From contig LS997567.1 of the NCBI GenBank assembly GCA_000469685.2, positions 33,697,973 through 33,761,972 of the forward strand: a stretch of DNA of 64,000 bases, read 5' to 3'. How positions within the stretch are numbered: position 1 is the first letter of the stretch; every line of letters begins with the position of its first letter. The notes beneath the pieces were generated by a model. That model made no database searches and was not told where the DNA came from. It saw only the letters and a list, made by a program, of their open reading frames with translations. Positions 1-11,900 of this stretch are shown here, piece after piece. The position numbers were made by a program, and so were the translations under genes. The DNA is from Haemonchus contortus (lineage: Eukaryota; Nematoda; Chromadorea; Rhabditida; Trichostrongylidae).

Positions 1-114
1 CGAACGTCCAGTTGGCTCACCAACCCCGGAGCTCCTCCCCTTTCTAAAATTAAGTAAAAAAAAATACACAGTAATAACATAAAGAAGCTATGGAACCCTC
101 CTAAGCACCATACG

Positions 115-432
115 GGCTCAGCTACTGTTCCTTCTCTGCGCTCTAGTCATCAGTGAATCGAAGGGGCGCTGGCCACCCCTAACTACATTTTCACCTCGTT
201 TGGCTAGAAAGTGTCCCTGAGAACAAGTGAAGTCGGCTACTCCTCCCTCTCTGCGCTCTAGCTGTCAGTGATTCGAAAGGGCGTTGGCCCCCCTAACTAC
301 ATTTTCACCTAATGTGGCTAAGAAGGATCCCTAAGAACAAGTGAAGTCGGCTATCCCTCCTTCTCTGCACTCTAGCCGTCAGTGATTCAAAAAGCGCTGC
401 CCCCCCCCCACACCTATACTTTCACCCAAAAT
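115..432. repeat. tandem repeat, about 3 copies of ~117 bp
   Basis: Three successive copies begin near 115, 235 and 349. Each reads roughly GGCTA, CTCTGCGCTCTAG, CAGTGATTCGAAAGGGCG, AACTACATTTTCACC, GAACAAGTGAAGTC. The copies differ by scattered substitutions, and the third is degenerate with a run of C. No coding frame spans it. It looks like a decaying minisatellite. Bases 433-1188 hold nothing I can name. Confidence 0.75.
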
Positions 433-1188
433 TGTTTTACTTGCACGTTTGCATTGCGTTATTTGTTCGGGAATTTGAGCTGTTATTACGAATTCATGTT
501 TGTGAGAATAACCTCAGAATGATACCTCAGTCAAGCACTAAAATCGGATGTAAGATTACGGTAGTTGCCGTCTGTACGCGATTGCATACTGCTTCCGTAA
601 AATAACCAGCACGGGTATGGGTACATTCACCCAATTCTGTATGGACGCGTCAAAGCGCGTGGCTAAGCTCATGATTACCTAAACGATTCTGGCGCCCATC
701 ATTGGACACAGGTTTTAAGTATACTGGATAAGTAATGATGCTACTTACCTACCATAATTTGATCGCAATTAAAAATATAGGGGGCTTCCCGGCGCATGTC
801 GCGTGCGCGTCTCTTGATCCGTTGTCAAACATGGTTGATACTCGGTTGGACATGTTTTACTATTGTTCCCTTCAATATTACATCTGTAACACGTTTTCTG
901 GGTTCTGAGCGTCTGACTGTTATTCCCTGATCTTTTGTTGAAGGTGTTGTAAGGTTGACTCGCTTAGAAGTATGTTTATTCTCCTGAGTTCTTACTCTTA
1001 TAGACACCTTCAGCAGTCGAGTGTCCTCTTTGAAGGGCATAATTGTTCTACACGTTCTAAACCGACGCCGTGAAAAGATGTTTCTGAAGAGAAGAAAAGA
1101 GGTGAAGTTGCTTCTAGCTACATCTCTTGCATGTGAGCTTCGAATTTATTATTTAGTACATCAACAAAATATTTTTAGTTCTTCGACG

Positions 1189-3660
1189 TTATGAATAATA
1201 CCGAATCATTCGATGTGTAATTTGACTTAAGGTCTTGAGCAGTTTTTCATGTTTAGCTTGCGCCGTCCTTGTCCGCATCTTGCTTCTTTCGTTGCTTCGC
1301 TCGCTGAAAATAGTTGATTGTTTTTGCAGTGACGTGAGTTTGTTCTGAGGTTCACCTTTTCTTACCGTGAGCAGTTTTGCCTTCGTAAGCTTGGGTCTCC
1401 CAGCCGGCCTGGACCATTCTGGGCTGACAGTGATCTGTAGCTCCTTCGTGAAGACGGAAACACTAATTTTCGGTGCCCTTCCGATAAGTTCGTGGATTTT
1501 TTCAAATTCGATCATGGCATCTTCCGTATCAGTGTTGACGAGAGCATTGAGGTTGGCAGAAAGCACTGTATATAAGTGAAGAGACGGTTTTATAACCATG
1601 TACCATACCAGTTGAGCCACTTACCATTTGAATTTTGTTCCTCAATGCTTTTCTCAACTCCGGTTGCTCCTGGGTATGACAATAGGGTCTGCAGCAGCTA
1701 ACTGAAGGTTGCACTCAACTTTTTGCGCTGGCGTTCTTGAGTCAGCTTCTTCATCCCTGGCTAGTGATGACGTAGTTGTTGTGCTCTCCGACAGCTCATA
1801 TCAATTGCTCGACCAAGCAATCAACTCTGGAGTTGGCATTCCTGTGGAGGATGTCATTTTTCAAACGCAGATGCCAGTGTTCGCTCAACTTAGTAGTGTC
1901 CATCACTGCTCCACGGTAGGCGAATGAAGCCCAGCTCTGTATTCTGCCTGAATAAGACGAAGTAAGCCTTGAAGGGACACTTCCAATATCTAACTTCCTA
2001 AATAATTTGTTCTCAAATACTCTGCCATTTCTCGTTGACCTTCGACATCTAAGAGCGCCAGAACTTCTCACAGTTTCAGTTAAAATTGCTGCAGCTGCCT
2101 AATCCGAAGTAATTCATGGAGGTCATTCTGCACGCGATGGCGATGCGCGAGCCTAAATGATTGCCTGTTTTCTTGCAGTTCTGCTTACCTCAACCAACGA
2201 ACCTCTACCAACTCTTTCACTTGTCTTTCCCATGTCTTGCTTATGTGCCACCTGCAGTAGCGTGGTACGGCTTTCGATCCAGGAAATACAGCTCTAAACC
2301 CTTTTATGAAGCAAGGGGCTTCAACAGTGATAATCTGAGCGGCACTGAAACTAAGAAAAAGTTTCCTAATTTGCCCGAACAGCTTCTCCTCGTCACTAGT
2401 GGTCATGGTGTCACTAGAAGGAAAGCTGGAATCACAAATTCTAATTTTTATTAGCAATTAACTTCCTATTATTTGACCTGCTTGCAGCTCTCGCTCACGC
2501 TCATCTGCGACTACAACAGTAGCCAACTTCAAGCTGTATCTTGTGGCACCGTGAGTATCATTCTGTGTGTTCTCACCCGAAATGAACCCTTCTCCGCTTG
2601 GGTCTTCTGCCATCTCTAGGAGTTTACCCCATCATCGGCATTGTTTTCATCCGCTCGTATTTGGTGAGATTTCACATCGTTGTTGTTGCGGAATCCAGGT
2701 CTCTTTCCGTGTTTTTCTATTATGTTCCAAAGATCTGCTTTAGTAACGAGGTGAAGCCGCGAAAGTTTTGGTGCGAAGTCGTTTCTCACTCGACGAATGA
2801 CATATTTCGAAGAGTGATCTTAATTTCTACTATGCAGCTGTCAGATTCAATAGTACTCATACAAGTCTGGATTACCTTCTAGTAAGCGTCCATATGCTGC
2901 TTCCCTTAGGGGTAAAAGAGCAGGCTCGACATCGTGCCCTATGTGTCCGATACACCCCTTCATCTGTACAGTGCCGTCATCATTTACAGCGTAATTGGTA
3001 AAGCAAGAACAATGTGAAACTTTCTTCCTGCTCATCCTTGTACGTACTGTGCTTACACTTTGAAATAATCCCGATCTATTACATCTGCAGATAATGGGCT
3101 TTGAAAATTCGGAGCTCTTCAACGAAAAAACTTCTTTTTACCTCAGGCTACATATAGGACTTTGCTTTAGGAGCTAGCTGATACAGCCAAATTGTAGTCT
3201 CTTCACACTGCTCGCGCAGGAAAACCTGAGAAAATTTGATTCTCAATGATGTTGGATTCAATGTAAACAAAGCGAACCTCGAACTCATCCCTAGTCTGTA
3301 ATGCTAGGGAGTAAATGGTATAGTTTTGCTCTACACCGTTCGCGCCCTCATCAAAGTGTTTCTCGTAGCAGTGGTTGGCGAGGTTTTCATGGTCAACCAA
3401 TCTGTCGTCACAGGCAGGACAGGAGACTGTCAGTCAACTGGCACGCGACTGGCTCTACTTCCTGTAATCGTCCTTCATTTTATTTATTTCATCTTGCGTG
3501 TATTTGTGCACGTCGTGTCTTGTCATATGCCTGTAGAGGTTTCTGCGGAGTTTTTGCCTCGCAAATATGGCAAGAGGGCTGCTACTTGCTTTCTGGCGGC
3601 ATCTTCCACGATTCTACAAACCAATCAATGCGAAAACATCGGCCATGAAATCTATTTAAC
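1189..3660 (-). pseudogene. Mutator-like (MULE) transposase remnant with C2H2 fingers
   Basis: Read from 3660 down to 1189, successive frame fragments follow the order of a nematode MULE transposase. Near 3430-3345 there is a C2H2 finger (CPACDDRLVDHENL, then H and H). Near 3010-2900 there is a second zinc-type module (CSCF, NDDGTVQ, KGCIGHIGH). At 2457-2185 a catalytic-core fragment has GFRAVFPGSK followed by YCRWH. At 2071-1796 the post-catalytic helical part has AYRGAVMDTT and HWHLRLKN. A basic C-terminal tail lies at 1620-1189. At the place where the family usually has a catalytic Asp (ITD-type motif) this copy reads ITVEAP. Frames change several times and stops interrupt the chain, so this is either a dead copy or a gene with introns that has since decayed. 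No terminal repeats were found around it. MULE identity is fairly sure; activity is unlikely. Confidence 0.7.
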
Positions 3661-4744
3661 GTATGCATTCATGAATTTAACTAGCTGGATGCAGTTCTTA
3701 AAGTAGAATTGTTCGATTAGATGGGAAGAGCAACATGCTGCCCTATGAATTTACAGAGTGCTTTATATATAGAGCGCTAACTTTGCGTGTCTGCTTGTAT
3801 GCCCGTTTGTGTGTCCTCCCGAAAGTCACGTAGGCACGTGAGGATCTACGTGAAATGTCATGTATGCTTGGCTAGGAAGTGATATAAAATAGGAACCCAA
3901 TCGTTGCTGTCTATATCGATCCAATAATCAATATCCAGTCAGTTCATGACGCCATAGACTGAAAATCGCAACTCGCTTCCCACAACGCACGACATCCTTG
4001 GGAACTAGAGGAGGTTAGAATGGAAACAATTCCACGGTCACTTATTAGTGTCAAGAGATCAATACCCACAAAGCGGCATCAGATCGTTCACTTTCGGAAA
4101 TATCACCTAATTCCTATACACCAAACTTCTGACTATTTACCGTCGTGCTACATCCCTATACTATGAACGACTCATCTATCCGTTCGCAGCCAACTAAGGG
4201 AGGAAAGGGGTTAGGCTTCATGGGCAAAAAAACTTTTTGCTCGCAAAGGGTTTTTATTGAAAATATCTTCTGCATCTGACCTATTTTCCAGACTACACGC
4301 CTAATTTTCCATAGATACATATTTGGGATTCCATAGGAATCTAGTCTAATCGAAATTTCTAATTTGTATGTGGATTTCGCTCATAGATGCGCACTCCAGA
4401 GAACTATCCACTCCATAATACTTCAGTAGTTAGATGAAGGATTCCCAAATTTGGAAGTTAAGCGAAATCTACACGACAGCTCATATGTGAAGCGCCTGCG
4501 TCAAATTGTTTGTTTGTTTGTTCAATTGTACAGAAATTCGATATTACCTTCGGAATCCCCTACATAAGTCGGGTCAAGTTGAGATGGGTTGGGCATAGGG
4601 AAAAATCGAAAGAACACATTTGAGCTCAGCAAAGCTCCTCCTTCGAGGGTGGGACATGCACAGGATTGGGTGATGTCATTAACGAAACTTCCTCACTTTT
4701 TATAAGCGCTCGCGTCTGTCTGTCCGTCCGTCTGTTTGTACGGA
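3661..4744. other. no gene; copy of a dispersed repeat
   Basis: No coding frame of interest. About 3775-3850 (CTTGTATGCCCGTTTGTGTG, CGAAAGTCACGTAGGCA) is repeated in the same orientation at about 5905-5965, so both stretches belong to a dispersed noncoding family. The rest shows nothing I can name. Confidence 0.4.
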
Positions 4745-5235
4745 AATTCATAACTCCTGTTCCCGTGGAATAGGACGTTCAAATTTGGTAGGAGCGCAGG
4801 CGGCAGGATAGGAACACATGTGGTGGGTGGCAGGACCGAATTCCGACCGAGGGGGCGGGGTTTGTGCAGAAGAAATGTTCCAGTGGAAAATCATAACTCC
4901 TATCTCAGTGGACTTAGAAAGTTGGTAAGAGTACCCGAGGCATGGTGAGAACACCAATGGTGGATGGCAGGACCGGGCCGCAGTTGACCGGGCTTGCGCC
5001 AAAATTGTCAATTTGGCCCTAGGGCCTTCGAACACGGCAGGGGTATAGGCGGCAGGATGGGAACACTCATAGTAGATGGGAAGACCACACCCCGTTCATA
5101 GAAAGCATGGCGTGCGCGAATTGGCTCCAGGGCGCTCAAACTTGGTAGGAAGACAGGCGGCAGCATGCGAATTCCTATGGTGGTAGTAGGACCGGACAAC
5201 CATGACTCCTGATCCCGTGGACTTTGAAAGCAAAA
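4745..5235. repeat. degenerate tandem repeat, units ~130-190 bp
   Basis: Recurring blocks read AATTTGGTAGGAG, AGGCGGCAGGAT, GGAACAC, GGTGG, GGCAGGACCG and ATAACTCCT, then GTGGACTT. They occur near 4780, 4915, 5030 and 5140 with substitutions and gaps. The short reading frames here are by-products of the repeat. The stretch 4500-4560 with TTTGTTTGTTTGTTC resembles tails of the dispersed family also seen near 25.4 and 32.8 kb. Confidence 0.55.
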
Positions 5236-7697
5236 TCAATAGGAGGGGCAGGATCTTAACACTGACGATAGAGGAGGCCTTGCAGAACAAGATCCAATCA
5301 TCAATTGAATCCCAGCGAATTGTTATTCGCGATCTAACTTCGATTTTTGATATGTTTCATTCGGCAAGAAGGGTAAGTGCAGTGCATAGGGACCGATCAT
5401 GAAATTTGGTTCACCTCTTGCTTACAACCGCTACCAAGTGGAAATTGCGATTCAATGAAGGATCACGGTTCTCTCTGCTTTGTTATCATTCATGGCAAAA
5501 CTTATCCGACCGCTAATAATCTTGGATTCTCATTTAATGATGTATCCGTTGAGAAAAGGAGCTACATCGTCAAGACATTTGATAATGGTATTATTATGAC
5601 TCGACAACATTTGTGAGTACCATTCAAGGCTTTGAATGCATACTAGCTAAATCTTCAATAGGTCATTATTTATAACATCAAGAGAGATCGAGACAGCCAG
5701 ATTCTAATCAAAGGCATGGGCATCGGCACATTTTGAATATCGTTTGCATGCCCCGTTGTTCCTCTATTGAACTTCGTGTTCCGGAAAGTATCATTCGTTC
5801 CGAAGGAGTGTGCTGTTTGCGTTTATCACAACTCTATCATAAGAAGGAGGGAAGCCCGACGTTAGCCGGGCGGTCCGACTGTCTCTATACATAAAACGGT
5901 AATTTTGTGTGTCTGTTTGTATGCCCGTTTGTGCGTCCTTCCGAAAGTCACGTAGGCATGACGAAGAGTGTGGATGTCACGTGAGCGCCGTGGAAAAAAT
6001 GTTATGAACTCGTAAGTCAACCGATACTGTTCATATTGGTCCTCTAACAAGTTGTAGGTAAGCGGTAGTGGGCATTTGGCGCACGCATTAGCGTGCGTAG
6101 GCCAACTGGTCATGATAAATCTAGAAGAGTAGAAGTAAGTGTGGATCAGTTCGATGATCCCCAATAAACAAATGAATGAAAAATGTGCAAAAACCATTGT
6201 AGGATCAATGAGATACCACTGAGATTTGAACCCATTCTTTTAAGTTGTTAGAAAAAGCCAAAGTTTCAGAATTTGTACACGTAGTTTGGTAAGGAGGATA
6301 AGCTTTCGGATGAGTAAGTTTATGATGACTTTTGGACTTGAATACTCTTTTTTTATGCTCTTTCAGGATACTAGTAGTAGGAAAGACCGATAACATGTTT
6401 TCTGTTCAACAAAAACAAACAACATAATTTCTTCTATTTGGGATCATGAGATCAGGACATGTTTGCCCTTTCGAGATCAGGAGATCAGTACATGAGCAGA
6501 ATTTGTAGCATTCGCAATAGTAAGGGAAGAGGAAATCTCTGTATATGTTAGGGGCAAGCGGCCTTCTCATTTTTGAAGTAAAGATAGAGGGTTCATAATA
6601 CTTCAGTGTGTAAAACCACTATGACACTCGAAAACGATAGGAGTGGAGATGTTGGGCGGTAGTAACTCTATTCTATTAGTTAAATTGAAATCGAAAAACG
6701 TACTTTTGCTCCTGATTACAGCTTGTATAAGAATAAACAGTTTTGAGCGGTACTCGACATACAAGAATACAGATAGTATAACGAATACAGAATCATTGAA
6801 TAAAAGAAGAACGTGGACGAGTAGTTGCCGATTCCGTTAGGTATAGGATGAATCGAATGAGCGGAAGGCGAGCGGAGTTAAACACGAAGGGTTTTCGCGG
6901 AAAATGAGCCTATTGTCTTTGAAGTGACGAATTCGGGCACACATCGACAACGGGCCAAGAGACACGCATGCGACACGCGCAGGAGGGCCCCCTATATATT
7001 TGGATGCGATCCCATTCTTCAAGTTTGTGCCCCAATGAAAGGCGTCAGAGTCGTTTGAATCACCACGAATTTTGCCGCGCAGTTTGCCGTGTCCATAGGG
7101 AATTGGTTGAATGTTCCGTCCCCCGAGTAGCACCGTTCGTATGTTTCTTCGCGGTCATTTCTTCAAGAGATTCTTCCCACACTCTAGGTATTCGCACTGT
7201 TACTTTGCTTCTTGGCTCTTCGTTATCACAGTTTTGACCTTGTTCCCCATCACTTTTTAATTTCGGCACCCCAAGCTCACTGATGAGCCTCGAAGTTGGC
7301 CAAGGTGATGTGGTTCTCATGAGCAGAACAAACATAAATTATTGCTGAGTTTTATCACCTCCTCTGTATACAAAGTTCATCAGCTTTCCCTTGTATTTTA
7401 CGAGCGCGCATTTCACGAACCGAAATGTGAAATTATCTTCACATTCGCATTTCGAGAGACCTGAGCATGTTGTTTCATGAGTGAGTGTTTCTGTGGCGAT
7501 CAGGTTTTTGAGATGGAACATTCATTTCGTCGGTCATTTGACAGGTTTGTCATCTTCGGAGGCCTTAGAAAGTTACGAAATTTTTGAAATTCAGACACAT
7601 ATCAATTCTGAACACAAGGCAGATTTCAGCGTCCAATAAACCTGCGATACAATACCCGAGCAGTCATGCGCGCCGTCGAGCGCGAACATTAAAGCTA
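5236..7697. other. no recognisable gene
   Basis: Only short unsupported frames occur. Around 6075-6095 a small GC-rich palindrome (CGCACGCATTAGCGTGCG) resembles sequences near 20.39 and 32.08 kb, which suggests another dispersed repeat. Nothing else is supported. Confidence 0.4.
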
Positions 7698-8590
7698 TTG
7701 GGTTGTAACATAAGTTCGTAGAGTTTTTTCACAAAGATTCATTTTAACAAAAAACAATAATTATAATAATAAATTAATCAATGATGTATTCTCCTGTTAC
7801 TGTTTGCGACCTCCTCCAATCTCTCGACCAAATTGTTGATGCCGTTTCGCCAAAAATCGGCCGGTCTGGTGTCGAAGAAGTTGTTGAGCCAGTTTTCAAG
7901 AACCTCTTCGCCATCGAAGATAACACTCCTCATTCGGTTTGACAGAGAGCGGAAAGGTGGTAGTCGATAGGTGCAAGATCCGGAGAGCACGGTGGATGCT
8001 GAAGAACCTCTCATTCAAGCTTTTGGAGTGCTGTTTTGACGACTTGGGCATTATGGGGCCTGACGTTGTCGTGGAGCAAGATGACTTCACCTTGTCTATC
8101 GGGTCTTTTCGGCCGAATAGCCGCACTAACCCGGTTTAGCTGGGCAGTGTAGACCTCCTTGTTGACAGTAGCATTTCGTTCGAGCATTTCCCAGTGCACC
8201 GTGCCTTTCCAGTTTCACCAAACGCAAATCATGACCTATTTTGAGTGAAGGTCTTGCTTGACTCTCGGCTTCGGTGTCTCTCCTGGGGCCACCCAGAGAC
8301 ACACCTAAGACACCTTCCTCGTACACACTGCATATGTCCCGAGCGGCTTTGGCTGCTTATTGACCTCGATGAAAAGCATATGTCGAAAATGCTGATTTTC
8401 TCCTCCTGGATATTCCAATTCTGAGCCAGAAAAAAGACCTACAACTAGATTACTCAGAAAAACGAATATAACCATTTTATAGAGGAGAAAGAGCTCTTTC
8501 GAATGAATATATACACTTAGCCAAAAAACAAAGCGAACCGTTGTAAAATGACCCTAACTCAAAACTCTACGAACTTATGTTACAACCCAA
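7698..8590 (-). mobile_element. mariner-family DNA transposon, internally shortened
   Basis: The element is bounded by perfect 30 bp inverted repeats at 7698-7727 and 8561-8590, each starting TTGGGTTGTAACATAAG from the outside. Both ends are flanked by TA (7696-7697 and 8591-8592), the duplicated target of Tc1/mariner elements. At 893 bp it is shorter than the usual ~1.3 kb of mariner. The missing part is the N-terminal half of the transposase. Perfect ends next to a broken gene suggest a fairly recent non-autonomous copy. Confidence 0.9.
7774..8400 (-). pseudogene. mariner transposase, C-terminal half, frame-broken
   Basis: Fragments on the minus strand follow the C-terminal half of mariner transposase. 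At 8199-8011 there is VHWEMLERNATVN followed by LLHDNVRPHNA, the second catalytic-Asp motif of the DD34D family. At 8014-7774 there is VFDG-type sequence followed by WLNNFFDTRPADFW and the typical mariner ending GEYIID before the stop at 7774. A frame change near 8012 and another near 8200 break the gene. The DNA-binding N-terminus and the first catalytic Asp region are absent or unrecognisable. The protein cannot be active; the ends could still be used in trans. Confidence 0.85.
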
Positions 8591-9021
8591 TATAACAGCT
8601 GCTGCTTCTGAATTGTAGGGGATCTGACATCAAACATGTGGAAGTGTCAGGAAAAAACTACATATTAGTTGCACAGTGTCCCGAACGACTTTGTGACATA
8701 TGCTATGGATTCGAAAGAATGTTGCAAAGCAGTGCGCGTTAGAATAAAACAACTAATAAACCAGGATAAACTAACACAAACGTTTAGGAAAGTCACGGTG
8801 AGACTCCGCATGAATCTGAGATCCATCGGATGGCAGTTTTAGCGGGGACCTTGCCGTCCGATCTCTTTTGACTTGCATTTAGGGCAGGCCGCTTTCTCTG
8901 AAACACCAGGGAAACGAATCGATCCGGAGAGAAGACGCTTGTATTGCAGTTTTGTTTTGTTTTTTTGGAAGCCACTTCGTGATATGGAAACTCCACTTGT
9001 CATCCTTTCGGCGCAATACAG

Positions 9022-11251
9022 TACTCGCCGTAAGAACTCGAAAATCCACGCGAATATCGCGAATTCGCGTTTTTCGTCTTTTCTTTATCAACCGCTTCAA
9101 GATGGAGTAGTCGAAAAAATGCAGATACCATTGAACTAAACTCGTCGAGTTCTACAAGATGATCCCCTGACGTGTTAAAAATGCTTCATTTTGGATTGCG
9201 CCATGCACTTGAGTTCCATCCGAAAAGTGATTAAATGTACATGGCGTGCACGCTTCAGTGCTTGTAGGGGCTGATTGGTCCCTGAAGATGATCTGTACAG
9301 GATTTGCTTCGGATCGCGCCGCGTACTCGACTTTACTCAGTACAATGTGAAATGATTATTGGTTTTGTTCAGTCTCCATCGTTCCTTTTTGGTTTGGAGG
9401 CTCTAGATATCTGCATCTCTGGCTTCTGCACTCAGCACTTCTCTTTACAGGTTCCATTGAGAATATGACCAATTTACGGCAAAATAACGGATTCGATTTT
9501 TTTGACATTTTCCAATGTTTGGAAGATTTTTCTCCGAAAACCTGAAAATACGGCAGCGAGGCACTCTACTATAGCAAACTGCTCTTTGTTTTCTGCAAGG
9601 CTATTATGGTACACCTTATCAAAAATCAAAGTTCCTCCCTTGGTATGGCCTCAAACTTCGAACTCCATCAAGCCCAAATCATAAAATAATGTTTTGGGGG
9701 GGGGGGGGGGGGGGGAAGAATCATTAGATAGCACTTCTTACGGAAAAGCAAAAAGTTAAGCGGTAAGGGGAAAAACAATTTTGTAATTTGGGCGTGACGA
9801 TAAGCGAAGTTTGGAGCCATACCAAGAGAGAACTGTTGATCCTTGATAAGGTGTACCATAACAGCCTCGCAAAATACAAAGAGTAGTCTACAATAGCAGA
9901 TTGCCTCGCTGCCGCCTCCTCAGGTTCCGGAGAAAAATTCCTCCAAAAAATGGAAAACGCCAGAAAAATCGACTCCGTTATTTTGCTGTAAATTGATGTC
10001 ATATTCTCAATGGAACCTGTAAGGAGGAGTGTTGAGTGCAGAGACCATAGAAACACTTACCTACAGCCTCCACATTATAAATGAACAATGGAAACCGCTC
10101 CCTCAGACCGTCTCAAAACTTCTATTCAAGCTGCCCCACATTCCCGCCATTACAGTAACCCGTCTCTTGCAGGTATTACTCCCACTCGAACAATTATTCA
10201 AGCCCCCCTCCTACCTTTTCACCACCGCCCCTTCAGACCGCCTCAGAGCTCCCATTCAAACTGCCCCATTTTCCGCCACTACAGTGCCCCTGCAGACGTT
10301 ACCTCCCCCCACTAAAGTAATCATTGATCGATCCAACCACCCTTCTCGCCACTTCACTACCCCGAAACCAGCAGATCTAATCCCTCATTCGAATAATTAT
10401 CATTCGGAAGCTTCCAAATTCTCGCCCTTACAGTACCTGGCCGGATGCGTTTCCAGACACGCACTGCATGAGACCGCTCGGAGACAGGCCTACTGCAGAA
10501 AGTGGTTGTTTAGGGAGGTATTCGTCACCGGTTGACCTATATATCATTCGATAGCATTTTTCACGGGGAAATCAACAGTGTATAAATCAGTTACAAAAAG
10601 GCCAACGGAAAGGGAAAATTTGCTTTATGATTTGGGCTTGACGAAGTTCGAAGTTTGGGGCCATACCAAGGGAGAAATTTTGGTCTATGATAGGATGTAC
10701 CATAATAGCCTCGCAGTATACAAAGAGTAGTCTATGGTAGTGGTGTGCTTTGCTTGGAAAATGTCAAAAAAATCGAATCCGTTATTTCGCCGTTAATTGA
10801 TGTCATATTCACAATGGAACCTGTAAAGAGGAGTGTTGAGTGCAGAGGCCGTAGATGCAGTTATCTACAGCCTCCAAACCAAAAAAGGAACGATGGAGAC
10901 TGGACAAAACCAATAATCATTTTCACATTGGACTGAGTAAAGTCGAGTACATTACGCAATCCGAAGCAAGTTCTGTACAGATCATCTTCAGGGACCAATC
11001 AGCCCCTACAAGCACTGAAGCGTGCACGCCATGTACATTTAATCACTTTTCGGATGGAACTCAAGTGCATGGCGCAATCCAAAATGAAGCATTTTTAACA
11101 CCTCAGGGTATCATCTTGTAGAACTCGACGAGTTTATTTCAATGGTATCTGCATTTTTTCGACTACTCCATCTTGAAGCGGTTAATAAAGAAAAGACGAA
11201 AAACGCGAATTCGCGATATTCTCGTGGATTTTCGAGTTCTTACGGCGAGTA
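9022..11251. mobile_element. foldback element with long inverted arms and internal copies
   Basis: The outer arms 9022 to about 9690 and about 10600 to 11251 are inverted copies of each other. They start TACTCGCCGTAAGAACTCG at the left and end CGAGTTCTTACGGCGAGTA at the right, and share the block at 9290-9300 / 10977-10987 (CTGTACAGATCATCTTCAGG on the right arm). A third related block at about 9722-10080 lies in the same orientation as the right arm. The centre (10085-10535) is C-rich with its own repeat of ~119 bp (CAGACCG near 10107 and 10225). No transposase is visible. No clear target duplication was seen. Confidence 0.75.
9696..9715. repeat. G homopolymer, 20 bases
   Basis: An uninterrupted run of 20 G sits at the inner edge of the left arm of the foldback element. 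Length in the assembly may be unreliable. Confidence 0.9.
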
Positions 11252-11254
11252 ACG

Positions 11255-11900
11255 TAGATGAAGAGCCTACCGTGGCTCCGAATACTCCATGTAATGAAGC
11301 GAGTCCCTCATACGCGATATCTCCTCCAGATCTGAGCTTTGCAGGCCTCGGCGCCACTGGCTGATCTTCTAATAAAATATCATGCTGATACCTGACGAGC
11401 CACGATTCAATCGCGTAACACACCGCTGGCAATAATGAGGCGTTGAATATTGCCGTGAGCTTGGCATGAGCTGGCCTGGTCTGTTATGTTACTTCACGGA
11501 TTAAATCGAGAGCTGTCCATGCAGCCCATCTTCTCCAATTCGGTTCCGGAGCAGTGCAGTTTGTCATGTCGAGCTCTCTCACCAGATACACGGAAGACGA
11601 AACTTTTTGTAGCGCTTCTCCTCCTAGCTTTACTGTTCAATATCGCACCCCTTGTTCGCTATCGATTGGACATATTCATCTCCAAGCCTATTCGCACGCC
11701 CACTGCATTGAGTTCGTTGATCATCTCAACAATTTCGACTGTGTTGTCGGATACCAAGACCATATCATCAGCATAGGAGTGATTACTTACGTTTTATTAT
11801 CATCAGCAAACGGAGATCCATTTACCATTAACGGGATAACCCCTTCTTCCCTATCAAGTTTGGCATCGCAAATGGTAGTACAGCAGTGAGTAACCAATCC
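11255..11900 (-). pseudogene. non-LTR reverse transcriptase remnant
   Basis: On the minus strand near 11775-11750 there is SYADDMVLVSDNT, which fits the RT catalytic box (YADD). It is followed by MINELNAVGVRIGLEMN, which fits the region after the box in LINE RTs. Further fragments run down to about 11260 with several stops and frame changes. Family assignment within the non-LTR elements is uncertain. Confidence 0.45.

Noticed and set aside
3301..3706. Plus-strand frames of 115 and 126 codons
   Set aside because: Antisense shadows of the MULE N-terminal zinc-finger region.
10029..10535. 168-codon Pro/Thr-rich plus-strand frame
   Set aside because: It lies in the C-rich repeated centre of the foldback element; the repeat itself keeps the frame open and no domain is seen.
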